The notes under the pieces are model-generated. The model was not told the origin of the DNA and did no database searches. It was given only the letters and a program-made list of their open reading frames with translations. This document shows positions 17,031 through 26,817 of a stretch of 64,000 nucleotides of DNA, one piece after another (within the stretch, counting starts at the first letter, position 1; each line of letters opens with the position of its first letter). A program made the position numbers and the translations under genes. The stretch comes from UBA8529 sp964390565 (GTDB lineage Bacteria; Bacteroidota; Bacteroidia; Bacteroidales; Tenuifilaceae): the NCBI GenBank assembly GCA_964390565.1, contig CAYMII010000011.1, forward strand, positions 1-64,000. Reading direction: 5' to 3'.

Positions 17031-18788
17031 TTACAATGGTTTAGATTCCTTGGTTAAGTCAAATGTAATCTCATTCTCCCAATTTGCACGAATATTTAGT
17101 ATTCCCTTGGTTTTGCTATCGTAATAGTATTGTACCTTTTCGGGCTGAATTCCTTTAATATACCAACCTGTATCCCATTTTCCGTTACCATTAGTGTCCT
17201 CTATAAAACGTAATGTGTATTTCCCAGGGGTTATATAATCAAACACAACCTTTTCCCCTTTTTTAGAAACCTTGGTGTCTAAAACACGATCCTTTTTTTC
17301 GCTTAAAAGTTCTACAACTAACTGCTTTGATGTATTTGACAGCGATAAGATAATTTGACCATACTTTTCGGGATTAGCACCATTAAACCCAACGTCAAGC
17401 GTGTCGTTGCCTAAACCACTTAACGAAATGAATGCATTGGGCATAACCGTAAGTTTGTATTTATTATCAGCAACCCAGGTATTGAAAATTCTATAGATTC
17501 TAGGGTTTAGAGTGTCAATTACCAATTTAATGTTAGTAATATCAACTGAGTCTTTAAGATTTGTTATTTTAATTAATTGATTATTTATTGATAGCAATGG
17601 TTCTGGGAAAGAAAGTTCAATGGGTGTATTGGGTATAATGACCTGTTCATTCCGAATACTACTATTTACCTTTAATACTTTCCTATTAGGAGCCTCATTC
17701 CCCTTTTTACCTTTTTGCTTTTTAGGCTCCTCGGGATCGGTATAAACATATTTTAGAGTATCGAGCTTGGGTTGAAGACGTTGCAGGGAGTCCGTTTTAA
17801 AATACGATAGTTGTATTTTAAGCGTGTCCATTGAGCTAATAGTATCGTTGTTAATCCAATAAATTAAAGAATCCATTTTTGTGTTTTGCTCTACTATGTA
17901 CCAAGAACTATCAGTCTTAAAGTTTAATGGATTAAGCTTAACATCCCTTTCAATTTTTTTAGAAAATGATACGGATAGTTTCCTTCGTAACTTTCTGTCA
18001 AAACCAGTAACTGCTTGAATTCTGCTTTCTTCTTTAAAGAGATTTAATTTCACTGCTCTTACGGCATTTCGGCTAGTATCGATCTGGGAAGGACTCTTCA
18101 ACTTATCCTTAAGAACAAGACTATCCAAAAAAGCGATTTCCTCAGTAACCTGATCGAATTTATAGTTGGAGTTATTGTCGAGCAATGCAAATATTTTATA
18201 ATCGTTCGATTGTAGATTCTGAAAAGTAAAATTGCCGTTTTTGTCGGTTCGAGTAAGATAGCGAGGTAGCGATTTAATAGGAAGTGAGTCAATATTCTGA
18301 TCGTAAAGCATTACAAATGCGTTATCTGCAGGAAGTAAAGTAAATGCATTACTTAGTTTACCTGACAAGGTAAGTGAATCGATGATGCTGCCCGTTGAAA
18401 AAGCAAACATGAAATTTTTGATGGGATTACTCTCGTTGTTATCTACAACTGCGTCGGCAAAATATATTGTATAGGTAGTATTCCTTTTAAGTGAATCTTT
18501 AAATTTTATCTCGATGCTTTTCCCTCTCTGCAAAACTTCAGGATTTTTAGCCATTGGCGGAGAAATTGCCAATTTCTTCTGATAATCTTTTAATACAATA
18601 AACTCATCAAAGGTGAGCGTTAATTTCTCACCATTAAAATTTATAGCGTTCATTTCGGGAACGCTCCGAACCATTATCGGAGCTAAAGTATCCTTTGGCC
18701 CACCTGTTGGTGAAACAATTTTAGCACAATGAGTGAAAATGCTAATAATCAAAGTGATAATAAATGCAAAAATGAATATCTTTTTCAA
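17031..18788 (-). CDS. Ig-like domain lipoprotein
   Basis: 585 residues. A hydrophobic signal ends at a possible lipobox, FTHC (cysteine 21), and the mature protein starts AKIVSPTGGPKDTLAP, a start seen in a well-conserved Bacteroidota lipoprotein family. Residues about 30-135 form a SbsA-type Ig-like domain (LTFDEFIVLKDYQKKLAISP, NTTYTIYFADAVVDNN). The rest contains further beta-rich domains and a C-terminal YTLRFIEDTNGNGKWDTGWY segment resembling a carboxypeptidase-like fold with a Ca-loop-like DTNGNGKWD. Likely an outer-membrane or periplasmic lipoprotein. Function unknown. Confidence 0.82.
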   Translation of the reverse strand: MKKIFIFAFIITLIISIFTHCAKIVSPTGGPKDTLAPIMVRSVPEMNAINFNGEKLTLTFDEFIVLKDYQKKLAISPPMAKNPEVLQRGKSIEIKFKDSLKRNTTYTIYFADAVVDNNESNPIKNFMFAFSTGSIIDSLTLSGKLSNAFTLLPADNAFVMLYDQNIDSLPIKSLPRYLTRTDKNGNFTFQNLQSNDYKIFALLDNNSNYKFDQVTEEIAFLDSLVLKDKLKSPSQIDTSRNAVRAVKLNLFKEESRIQAVTGFDRKLRRKLSVSFSKKIERDVKLNPLNFKTDSSWYIVEQNTKMDSLIYWINNDTISSMDTLKIQLSYFKTDSLQRLQPKLDTLKYVYTDPEEPKKQKGKKGNEAPNRKVLKVNSSIRNEQVIIPNTPIELSFPEPLLSINNQLIKITNLKDSVDITNIKLVIDTLNPRIYRIFNTWVADNKYKLTVMPNAFISLSGLGNDTLDVGFNGANPEKYGQIILSLSNTSKQLVVELLSEKKDRVLDTKVSKKGEKVVFDYITPGKYTLRFIEDTNGNGKWDTGWYIKGIQPEKVQYYYDSKTKGILNIRANWENEITFDLTKESKPL

Positions 18789-18872
18789 TGAAATGCAATT
18801 TTAAATGTTTTATTAAACAGCAAAGTTATAAATCTTTACAACCCAATAAGCGAAGTTGTGCAAAAAGGCAAA

Positions 18873-18903
18873 TTTGGTCTATAAAAAATAAGCGATAATT
18901 TTG
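18873..18903 (+). promoter_or_regulatory. Bacteroidota housekeeping promoter
   Basis: TTTG (18873-18876), 19 bp, then TAATTTTG (18896-18903), an exact fit to the sigma-ABfr consensus. The expected start is near 18910, 15 bp before the ATG at 18925. Confidence 0.75.
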
Positions 18904-18924
18904 CTCCCTCAATAAACCAAAACA

Positions 18925-19389
18925 ATGTCAGAAGAATTTAATTCGAATAAAAGTTTAATCACCCATTGGACAACTAACCTTGTAGGCTCAAGTACTGTTT
19001 TCTCCATCAACCTTATAATATCATTGATTGGAGGCATTCTTTACAGCTTTAAAGTAACCCAATCGGAGTTTGTTCTAGCCTTTTTTGGTGTTGTACTTCC
19101 TTCTCTATTCACCTTCTGCCTTTACGGTTTTATAAGAGATCATGCTGAATCGGTTTTGGTTAATGATGTGCCAAAAGCATTTGTATTAAGGGCTAGCAAT
19201 CGCCTGCTTATGCTTCTCGACATTTGCCTAATTACTGGGTTTGCGCTACTTATCTATTTTGGTCCTCTCAACTATTTTCTTTTTCGCTTTCTACAAACCA
19301 TTTTCTTCCCTTGCTTGCTTCTTATCTTTTTAAGAGTTCTTTTTTTGAGCAGGGTGCTCGGTAAATTCCTCGACGAGGATGACGAATAA
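18925..19389 (+). CDS. Four-helix membrane protein of unknown function
   Basis: 154 residues with hydrophobic segments at about 24-44, 48-72, 92-112 and 118-142, short loops and an acidic tail (LDEDDE). No family recognised. It is preceded by a textbook promoter and stands alone before the AsmA-like gene. It is probably in the inner membrane with both ends in the cytoplasm. Confidence 0.75.
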   Translation: MSEEFNSNKSLITHWTTNLVGSSTVFSINLIISLIGGILYSFKVTQSEFVLAFFGVVLPSLFTFCLYGFIRDHAESVLVNDVPKAFVLRASNRLLMLLDICLITGFALLIYFGPLNYFLFRFLQTIFFPCLLLIFLRVLFLSRVLGKFLDEDDE

Positions 19390-19484
19390 ACTTTCCTTTG
19401 TTTTAAATGTTTGCTTTTGTTTAACCTTTTTGGGTTAAAGTAGTTGCATTTTGACTTAACTTTGGGTTTCTAAAACGTATTAAT

Positions 19485-22253
19485 ATGAAAAAGGTCATAA
19501 AACGTACAATTCAGGTTCTTGCTATCCTAATTGTTCTAATAATTGCTGCTTTAATTATTGTGCCAATGGTTTTCAAGCCTCAACTAATGGAGTTGGCCAA
19601 GAAAGAGATTAACAATAGCGTTAACGCAAAGGTTGAATTCAGCGATTTTCAAGTATCGTTGCTTAAGGGATTTCCGAACCTTTATGTAGGTTTAAAAGGG
19701 CTAACCGTTGTTGGCATCAACGATTTTGCTAACGATACACTTGTAGCCTTCGACGCGTTTAGCGTAAAAGTTGACCTGATGAGCGTTTTTGGGATGAAGA
19801 ACATTAAAGTTAAATCGGTTTTACTCGATAATCCAAGGCTTACAGCCCGAATTACACGCGAAGGTAAAGTAAACTGGGATATAGCCAAGCCATCAACCGA
19901 TACTATTACTGCTGAAGAAACATCCTCAACAGAGGAATCATCGAATATCAAGGTTGCTCTGAAAAAGTTCGAAATTCGTAATGCTATTATAAAGTACATC
20001 GACGATTCGTCGAATATGTCGGCAACCATCAACAACCTAAACTTCTTGCTATCGGGCAACATGGGCATGGATGTAACCAACCTTAACATCATGTCATCAA
20101 TTGATGCGTTTACCTTTAGCATGGATGGGTTAAAGTATGTGAACAAAGCAAAGATGGGTTTTAACGGCGATATCAGTGCCGATATGGTTAACAGCGTTTA
20201 TACATTTAAGGATAATGAATACTACATAAACGCTATCTCTCTATTCTTTGCCGGTTCGGTTAAAATGCCAAAAGATGATATTGATGTTGATATGACATTC
20301 AACACCAATAAGGCTGATTTTAAATCGATTCTATCGCTTATTCCTGCAATATACATGAAGGATTTTGAGGGATTACAAGCATCGGGGAAGGTTAAACTGC
20401 AAGGCTTTGCAAAGGGTACTTACAACGATAAGGTAATGCCTAGCGCAGGCTTGGAACTGATGGTGGAAAACGCGATGTTCAAATATCCTGCGTTACCAAA
20501 ATCAGCCGATAATATCAATATTGATACAAAAGTAAACTTTGATGGTGTTGATATGGATAAAACTACCGTTGATGTTAATCGTTTCCATGTTGAACTGGCT
20601 GGCAACCCATTTGATGCGAAAATTCACGTTAGCACTCCAATGAGCGATATGCAGATCGCTGGGTCAATCAAAGGGAAAGTCGACTTTACCAGCCTTGCCG
20701 ATGTTGTTCCTCTTGATAGCATGACTTTAAAGGGATTACTCGAAAGCAATATTGATTTTGGAGGTAGAATGTCTTACATTGATAAAGGGGAGTACGAGAA
20801 GTTTAAGGCTGATGGAATGATTAAGCTAACCAACTTTGAGTTTATAAGTCCCGATCTTCCACAAGGATTTAAGATTGTTGAATCAACCATGAGGTTCAGT
20901 CCTAAGTTTGTTGACTTAGCATCTTTCGATTCAAGAATTGGCAAGAGCGACCTTCAGATGACAGGCCGTTTAGAGAATTTCATCCCTTACGTTTTCGACA
21001 ATAAGACAATCAAGGGGAGTTTGAACATTACCTCAAACGTACTCGATGCCAACGAGTTTATGTCAGGTGGCGAAACTGTCGATACTGCAGCAGTTGATAC
21101 AACTGCTATGTCAGTTATTGAAATTCCAAAAAATATTGACTTCCTAATGACCACAAGGGTTAATCATATCTACTACGATAAAATGGATATCTCTAACCTG
21201 AATGGCAAACTTGCTGTTAAAGATGGTAAGGTTAATATGGACAACCTGAACATGAATATGCTTGATGGTTCGCTTATTGTAAGTGGCGAGTACAATACCC
21301 AAAATATCAAAAAGCCAACAGTTGCTTTTGATATGAATGTAAAGGATTTCGATATCCCAACAACAATCAAATCGTTCTCGATGCTCAGCAAAATAGCATC
21401 ATCGGCAAAAGAAGTTAAGGGTAAGGTTTCGACACAGTTTACCATGACTTCAATACTCGATTCAACCATGAGCCCTGTGCTCAACTCAATCGATGCAAAA
21501 GGTAAACTTCAATCCCAAAGCATCGGCTTTACTAACTCAAAAGTATTTGGGAAAATTGCGGACTTACTCAAAAAGGATGCTTTGCGTAACCCAGAGATGA
21601 AAGACGTTAACCTCAGCTTTAGGGTTAAGGACGGCAGAGTTTATATCGATCCTTTCGATACTAAAATATCAGATTTTAAAATGAAACTAGGCGGTGATAT
21701 GGGTCTTGATCAATCGTTAAACTTCAAGGCAAAAATGTCAATCCCTCGTGCTCAACTTGGCGGGTTAAACAATTTGGCTGATGATTTACTATCCAAAGCG
21801 GCATCAAAAGGCCTTAACGTTAAGGTTAGCGATGTCATTAACCTAAATGTGAAAATTGGAGGAACGACAACCAGTCCTGAGGTTCGCCCCGATTGGGGAG
21901 GTGGCGAGAGCGATGATTCTCAAACATCGGCAAAGGAGACCGTTAAAGAAACCGTTAAGGCCAAAACTAAGGAAGAGGCGTTAAAACTAATTGCTGATGC
22001 TGAAAAAGAGGCTGCAAGGTTACATGATGAAGCGGTTGCTGCTGGTGATAAACTTCGTACTGAGGCAAAAGATAAGGCGGATAAACTTGTTGCCGAGGGC
22101 AACAAAAAAGGAGGATTAGCTGCAATTGCAGCTAAAAAAGCTGCCGATGAGCTGAAGAAGGATGCCGATAAAGCAGCTAAAAAACTTGTTAAAGAGGCAG
22201 ATGCAAAGGGTCAGGCCCTTATTGACAAAGCAAAACAAGAAGCCGCAAAATAA
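19485..22253 (+). CDS. AsmA-family membrane protein with long Ala/Lys coiled-coil tail
   Basis: 922 residues. One membrane helix (residues about 6-29), then a long periplasmic AsmA/TamB-type region (residues 30-805) with typical phrases such as NPRLTARITREGKVNWDI and SIPRAQLGGLNNLADDLL. AsmA-like proteins form beta-groove bridges that move lipids or influence outer-membrane assembly. Unusual is residues about 810-922: a charged, alanine-rich helix with repeated EAx and KAADELKKDADKAAKKL heptads, suggesting a coiled coil that could reach peptidoglycan or the partner membrane. A strong terminator follows at 22276. A TAACTTTG box lies at 19457-19464. Confidence 0.9.
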   Translation: MKKVIKRTIQVLAILIVLIIAALIIVPMVFKPQLMELAKKEINNSVNAKVEFSDFQVSLLKGFPNLYVGLKGLTVVGINDFANDTLVAFDAFSVKVDLMSVFGMKNIKVKSVLLDNPRLTARITREGKVNWDIAKPSTDTITAEETSSTEESSNIKVALKKFEIRNAIIKYIDDSSNMSATINNLNFLLSGNMGMDVTNLNIMSSIDAFTFSMDGLKYVNKAKMGFNGDISADMVNSVYTFKDNEYYINAISLFFAGSVKMPKDDIDVDMTFNTNKADFKSILSLIPAIYMKDFEGLQASGKVKLQGFAKGTYNDKVMPSAGLELMVENAMFKYPALPKSADNINIDTKVNFDGVDMDKTTVDVNRFHVELAGNPFDAKIHVSTPMSDMQIAGSIKGKVDFTSLADVVPLDSMTLKGLLESNIDFGGRMSYIDKGEYEKFKADGMIKLTNFEFISPDLPQGFKIVESTMRFSPKFVDLASFDSRIGKSDLQMTGRLENFIPYVFDNKTIKGSLNITSNVLDANEFMSGGETVDTAAVDTTAMSVIEIPKNIDFLMTTRVNHIYYDKMDISNLNGKLAVKDGKVNMDNLNMNMLDGSLIVSGEYNTQNIKKPTVAFDMNVKDFDIPTTIKSFSMLSKIASSAKEVKGKVSTQFTMTSILDSTMSPVLNSIDAKGKLQSQSIGFTNSKVFGKIADLLKKDALRNPEMKDVNLSFRVKDGRVYIDPFDTKISDFKMKLGGDMGLDQSLNFKAKMSIPRAQLGGLNNLADDLLSKAASKGLNVKVSDVINLNVKIGGTTTSPEVRPDWGGGESDDSQTSAKETVKETVKAKTKEEALKLIADAEKEAARLHDEAVAAGDKLRTEAKDKADKLVAEGNKKGGLAAIAAKKAADELKKDADKAAKKLVKEADAKGQALIDKAKQEAAK

Positions 22254-22275
22254 ATAACATCAAATAATCTGGAAG

Positions 22276-22313
22276 AAACCCGTCTGTTTCAATAACAGTC
22301 GGGTTTTATTTTT
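22276..22313 (+). terminator. Rho-independent terminator after the AsmA-like gene
   Basis: AAACCCG-t-CTGTT pairs with AACAG-t-CGGGTTT around a 5-nt loop, followed by TTATTTTT. It lies 23 bp after the stop. Confidence 0.85.
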
Positions 22314-22350
22314 GTTATACAATTAATAATGCAACATTAACAATCTCAAA

Positions 22351-22941
22351 ATGAAAAAAATCATCACTTTCTTCTTACTCCTTTTGACTTTATCTCCTTT
22401 TACATACGGACAAACCTCTACAGAAAAAAAGATTACACACGGAATACTTTTTATGTCTGGAGGACGATACGATAATCTTAGACGATGTGCAGCTACCTCT
22501 CAAGGCACTAAAGGAGGCCCAATTGCCGATATTATGTTTGTATCGAAGTATAAAATAGATAACAGCCATTCTATTACTTTCAACCTCCCTGTTTTTAGAC
22601 CAATCCTATTTGGCTTATCGTTTAAGATGCTACAGTTCGAACCAGAGTTTACATACGAGTATAGCAAACCTATTAATGAAAGAGTTGATTTTATAACGGG
22701 TCCCGGTTTAGGTATTAGCTTTCATTATGGCCCCGATTATAAATCGAAACTTAAAGATTCAGATGCCTCTTTTTTTGCCATTGGCCCTTATTTCAGCTGG
22801 CAAAACGGCTTTGCTTTTAAGCGCGAAGGCGTTGTAAAAAGTTTTGCAGGAATTAGCGCATTTTATGTGCCCCTTTTTGCAAAAGATAGAAATCCTGGAA
22901 CAGTTTTGGGTGGCGCTTTGCTCTATACAATCTATTTTTAA
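22351..22941 (+). CDS. Small predicted outer-membrane barrel protein
   Basis: 196 residues with a signal peptide (MKKIITFFLLLLTLSPFTYGQ). The mature part is beta-rich with GPGLGISFHYGP, FAIGPYFSWQNGFAF and a terminal LGGALLYTIYF ending in phenylalanine, a common last residue of outer-membrane barrels. No specific family recognised. Followed 22 bp later by an unknown helical protein, possibly in the same transcript. Confidence 0.7.
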   Translation: MKKIITFFLLLLTLSPFTYGQTSTEKKITHGILFMSGGRYDNLRRCAATSQGTKGGPIADIMFVSKYKIDNSHSITFNLPVFRPILFGLSFKMLQFEPEFTYEYSKPINERVDFITGPGLGISFHYGPDYKSKLKDSDASFFAIGPYFSWQNGFAFKREGVVKSFAGISAFYVPLFAKDRNPGTVLGGALLYTIYF

Positions 22942-22963
22942 TACTAATTTTGCTTCACATAAT

Positions 22964-23446
22964 ATGCTTTTTGTGAAAGCAGCCTCACTAAGTGAACTAA
23001 AGCATGAACTAACCTCGCTGAAGCCAGCAGAGTTAACCGCTCTATGCATGCGTTTGTCAAAATACAAGAAGGAGAACAAGGAGTTGCTAACCTATCTGCT
23101 TTTTGAGGCCAATGATGAAGAATCTTATGTTGAAGGGATAAAAGAAGAAATTGATTTGGCTTTTGAAGGTATGAATAAAAGCAACATTTATCTTGCTAAA
23201 AAGAGCATTCGTAAAGCCCTTCGAATTGCTAATAAATACATTAAATACTCAACATCTAAGCAAACAGAGGTAGAAGTTTTGATTCATTTTTGTAAAACAC
23301 TAAAAAATACAGGTATATCTTATAAAAACAGCATTGTGCTGAACAACCTTCATCAGCGCCAGATACAAAGAATCAGAAAAGCATTATCTTATCTGCACGA
23401 AGACTTACAATTCGATTATAAAGAAGAAATTTCCTCAATCAATTAA
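22964..23446 (+). CDS. Helical cytoplasmic protein of unknown function
   Basis: 160 residues from the ATG at 22964 (MLFVKAASLSELKHELTSL); an upstream TTG at 22844 would overlap the barrel gene. The protein is all-helical by composition, with charged amphipathic stretches such as KKSIRKALRIANKYIKY and RQIQRIRKALSYLHEDL. No signal peptide. I do not recognise a family. Basic helices could contact nucleic acid or a protein partner; this is speculation. Confidence 0.65.
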   Translation: MLFVKAASLSELKHELTSLKPAELTALCMRLSKYKKENKELLTYLLFEANDEESYVEGIKEEIDLAFEGMNKSNIYLAKKSIRKALRIANKYIKYSTSKQTEVEVLIHFCKTLKNTGISYKNSIVLNNLHQRQIQRIRKALSYLHEDLQFDYKEEISSIN

Positions 23447-23550
23447 AAGCACATAAAGTCTAATAGTTGTGTTATAAAACACATCGGGTTCTCTGGTTTT
23501 ATATCATATATCGGTTTAAATTTATTCCCTATAACTAAAATTCTAAAAAA

Positions 23551-23796
23551 ATGGAAACTTCAAACACATGCCCAAAATTTGCTAAATGCCCTATTTATCT
23601 AAAAAGTGTATTTAAGAATGAGACCTCTGGAGAATCTTATAAAAATCTATATTGTAATGCTGGAGAATCAAGATTTAAAGCATGTAAAAGATATCAAGTA
23701 TCTGAGAAAGCAGGTATGCCTGCTCCTGAAAACATTATGCCAAACTCCTCATTAACTGTAGACGACATAATTTCAAAGATGAACGTTAAATGCTAA
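23551..23796 (+). CDS. Small four-cysteine protein
   Basis: 81 residues with cysteines at 7, 13, 35 and 44 (CPKFAKC, LYC, ACKRY) plus a terminal cysteine, spacing that suits a metal site or iron-sulfur cluster, followed by PAPENIMPNSSLTVDDII. Similar short CPxxxxCPIY...CKRY proteins occur in Bacteroidota, to my recollection without known function. No signal peptide. Stand-alone gene with 104 bp upstream and 155 bp downstream. Confidence 0.65.
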   Translation: METSNTCPKFAKCPIYLKSVFKNETSGESYKNLYCNAGESRFKACKRYQVSEKAGMPAPENIMPNSSLTVDDIISKMNVKC

Positions 23797-23896
23797 TTAA
23801 TTAGAAATTCCTCCATCCATGGATATTTAACACGAACTCATTGTGCGTCTATTTTTATTGGAAAAAGTTAAAACCTATAATACTCATTTGGTTTGC

Positions 23897-23929
23897 TTTG
23901 CAATTTATGCAACTAAATGTGTAAATTTG
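23897..23929 (+). promoter_or_regulatory. Housekeeping promoter of the CNNM/CBS gene
   Basis: TTTG (23897-23900), 21 bp, TAAATTTG (23922-23929). The ATG at 23952 follows 22 bp later. Confidence 0.65.
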
Positions 23930-23951
23930 CATTTCATCATTCTAAATAAAA

Positions 23952-25259
23952 ATGTTCCTAGGTATTTTAATCACTATAGCGCTTGTTCTTCTTAACGCTT
24001 TCTTTGTTGCCGCAGAGTTTTCAATCGTTAAGGTTCGCTATTCGCAAATTCAACTAAAAGCTGAGAAGGGCAATAAACTTGCGAAACGCTCTCAGCATAT
24101 AATTAAACATCTCGACACTTACCTTTCGGCAACACAGTTGGGAATCACACTTGCCAGTCTAGGGTTGGGATGGGTTGGAGAACCCATCGTAGCAAGCATT
24201 ATTAAAAGCACCCTTTTTGCTTTCAATGTATCGTTAAGCCCCGAAACGCTTCATGCTATATCACTTCCTACTGCGTTTGTGCTTATCACTATGCTTCATA
24301 TAATCTTTGGTGAGCTTGCACCAAAATCAATTGCTATTCGCAAACCTGAATCAACAACACTCCTTATTGCTTATCCTTTACTGTTTTTCTATAAGATTTT
24401 TCAACCGTTTATTTGGTTGATGAATGCCATATCAAATGCATTCCTTAAAATGATTGGGATAAACCCTGTTGGCGATCACGAAATTCATAGCACGGATGAA
24501 TTACAACTTCTTGTTAAGCAAAGCAAGGAGGGTGGTGCTTTGGAGGATGAGAATTACGAGATTATCAAAAACGCTTTCGATTTTACCGATCATACTGTAA
24601 AACAGATTATGGTTCCAAGACAGCAGATATTTGCCCTTGATATTGATTTGCCTAAAAGCGAGATGATAGAAAAGATTCTCGAATACGGATATTCCCGAAT
24701 ACCAATCTTTCAAGACTCAATTGACAATATCATAGGGATTGCTTATGCTAAGGATGTTCTAAAGGGTCACTACCGCAATCCCGATTTCAATCTTAAGGAT
24801 TTACTCCATCAAACCTTCTTTATTATTGAAACTAAACGAATAAGCGATATCCTTGCCGAGTTCCAGAAACGCCACTTACACATTGCTATCGTTATCGATG
24901 AATTTGGTGGAACCGAAGGGCTTATCACTTTAGAGGATATACTTGAGGAGCTTGTAGGCGAAATTCAAGACGAAGACGATGACGAACGCCCAATCGTAGA
25001 GAAAAAGGATGAAAAAACATTCATCATCCAATCAACAGCTCCGCTTGATGATATCAACGATCATCTACCTCACCCATTTACTATAAGCGAAAACTATACA
25101 ACCCTTTCGGGATTAATGCTTTATAATTTCAACCGTATCCCGAAAATGAACGATAAAATAACCCTTGAGGGATATGAGCTAACGGTTACCCGCATACAGC
25201 ATCGAACAATTCAGGTGGTTCAGGCTGTAGTTGCAAACGCACAACCTTTATTAGACTAA
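23952..25259 (+). CDS. Hemolysin-like CNNM/CBS-domain membrane protein (CorC/TlyC family)
   Basis: 435 residues. The N-terminal DUF21/CNNM domain (residues about 1-190) has four hydrophobic segments including FFVAAEFSIVKVRYSQI; two CBS domains follow (about 205-330; MVPRQQIFALD, GYSRIPIFQDS, IAIVIDEFGGTEGLITLED); the C-terminal CorC_HlyC domain covers about 345-430. These proteins are linked to magnesium or cobalt export, and the old name hemolysin is not supported as a function. CBS domains likely sense adenine nucleotides. Followed 29 bp later by a glycosyltransferase gene. Confidence 0.92.
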   Translation: MFLGILITIALVLLNAFFVAAEFSIVKVRYSQIQLKAEKGNKLAKRSQHIIKHLDTYLSATQLGITLASLGLGWVGEPIVASIIKSTLFAFNVSLSPETLHAISLPTAFVLITMLHIIFGELAPKSIAIRKPESTTLLIAYPLLFFYKIFQPFIWLMNAISNAFLKMIGINPVGDHEIHSTDELQLLVKQSKEGGALEDENYEIIKNAFDFTDHTVKQIMVPRQQIFALDIDLPKSEMIEKILEYGYSRIPIFQDSIDNIIGIAYAKDVLKGHYRNPDFNLKDLLHQTFFIIETKRISDILAEFQKRHLHIAIVIDEFGGTEGLITLEDILEELVGEIQDEDDDERPIVEKKDEKTFIIQSTAPLDDINDHLPHPFTISENYTTLSGLMLYNFNRIPKMNDKITLEGYELTVTRIQHRTIQVVQAVVANAQPLLD

Positions 25260-25288
25260 GAATCCATTTTTAACACAGTAGAATTAGC

Positions 25289-26731
25289 ATGTTAAAAACT
25301 GATTACTCGAAAGTAATTATTCCCATTACTATAATAATACTAAACCTTATTGTTAAAGGGATTTTTATTGCAAGCTATTCGATTGGTGGGGATGAGCCTT
25401 TTAGCATTTACCATGCTCAAATGGATGTTGTCTCAATTATTAATCAACTATCAACAGGTAATAACCCTCCATTATACGAGATTTTGTTGCATTTCTGGGT
25501 CAAATTGTTTGGAATCTCCGAAATGGCTGTAAGAATTCCCTCTTTAATCTTTAGCTCTATTACAGTATTGTTTTTATATAAAATAGGAGTACGCTTTTTT
25601 AGTTTAAAAGTTGCAATCTATTCGAGCCTGATTTTTATTTTTTCTAATTATCAAATATTTTATGCTCACGAAGCAAGAGTTTATAGCCTGATGGGCATGT
25701 TTACTGCCATCTCAATGTATTTCTATTTAAAAATTATTACACATAAAATTGATAAAAAGACACTTATTCTTCTTTTTGCATCCAATATTCTTTTAATTTA
25801 TTCGCACTATTTCGGTTTTTTTGTCCTTTTTATTCAACTCATATTCATATTCTTCAATAAAAATCTTATTAAAGAATACTGGCGATTTATACTGCTATTT
25901 TTGGGATTGACCCTTTTGTTCTATTTACCAAATATTCTCACATTAATTAATCGATTTGTTTCCTCCGTTGGAGGCACTTGGGTAAAACCACCTAATGGAA
26001 TATCCAGTATCTATAATATTTTAAAAGGATTTACTAATGCACCAGTACTAGCCTCAGTCGTCATTTTGTTGCTGGTTATATCAATAGTAAAACACTTTGT
26101 AATTAAACCCAATAAGATTAGTATTCAGACCAAATTTGTACTTGCTTGGTTTATATTCCCCTTCTTCTTTATGTTCTTTGTTTCGTATTGGATACCCATG
26201 TTTTTGGATAGATATTTAATATTCGTTTCTATTGCATTCATCTTATTAATAGCCATTTCAGCTGACTCTATTTTAGAGAAAAATTATTACAAATACATTG
26301 TCCCATTTGTTATCTGCATTTTATTTGTTGTAACAAGTAAACCGAACATAACGAATAAACGAAATGTTAGAGAAACAGTACAAAAAATAAAGACTCTGGA
26401 AAACGATAGCACCGTTGTAATAATTTGTCCCTATCAGTTTATATTAAATTTTGCATACTATTATGATAGTAAAATATTTAAAAACACAAACAATAAAAAT
26501 ATATATGAAAATATAGATACAGATTTACAGAAAAGAAACATTTATGGCATTTATAATATCAAAGATTTTAATTATAAAAAGTGGGATAATGTTGTGTATC
26601 TAGATGCGGCCGCAGATTTCTCATACCCCGATAACGACATTTTAAAAACATTAGAAGCGAATTACAACTTAGAGGAAAAATCTGAATTTTATAAGATTTT
26701 TAAGGTGTACAAATTCAGCATTAAAAAATAA
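25289..26731 (+). CDS. GT39/ArnT-like membrane glycosyltransferase
   Basis: 480 residues with about ten membrane helices. The first loop contains SIGGDEPFSIYHAQMD with the acidic DE expected as catalytic residues in dolichyl-phosphate-mannose and ArnT-type transferases, and GNNPPLYEILLHFWVKLFGISEMAVRIPSL is the family signature region. It moves sugar from a lipid-linked donor on the periplasmic side. Acceptor unknown. Codon use here is very AT-rich compared with neighbours, with AAT/AAA-rich 3' third. It probably continues the transcript of the CNNM gene. Confidence 0.85.
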   Translation: MLKTDYSKVIIPITIIILNLIVKGIFIASYSIGGDEPFSIYHAQMDVVSIINQLSTGNNPPLYEILLHFWVKLFGISEMAVRIPSLIFSSITVLFLYKIGVRFFSLKVAIYSSLIFIFSNYQIFYAHEARVYSLMGMFTAISMYFYLKIITHKIDKKTLILLFASNILLIYSHYFGFFVLFIQLIFIFFNKNLIKEYWRFILLFLGLTLLFYLPNILTLINRFVSSVGGTWVKPPNGISSIYNILKGFTNAPVLASVVILLLVISIVKHFVIKPNKISIQTKFVLAWFIFPFFFMFFVSYWIPMFLDRYLIFVSIAFILLIAISADSILEKNYYKYIVPFVICILFVVTSKPNITNKRNVRETVQKIKTLENDSTVVIICPYQFILNFAYYYDSKIFKNTNNKNIYENIDTDLQKRNIYGIYNIKDFNYKKWDNVVYLDAAADFSYPDNDILKTLEANYNLEEKSEFYKIFKVYKFSIKK

Positions 26732-26761
26732 CAGATTGGAAACATATTTTCTCATAGAAAT

Positions 26762-26797
26762 TTGCTGTTTTTGAACTCATTGCTGTTTTTGAATTCA
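26762..26797. repeat. 18-bp tandem duplication
   Basis: Two units, TTGCTGTTTTTGAACTCA (26762-26779) and the same with one C to T change (26780-26797), stand head to tail 20 bp before the VOC gene. Confidence 0.85.
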
Positions 26798-26817
26798 ATA
26801 TAACACGTTGAACGATA

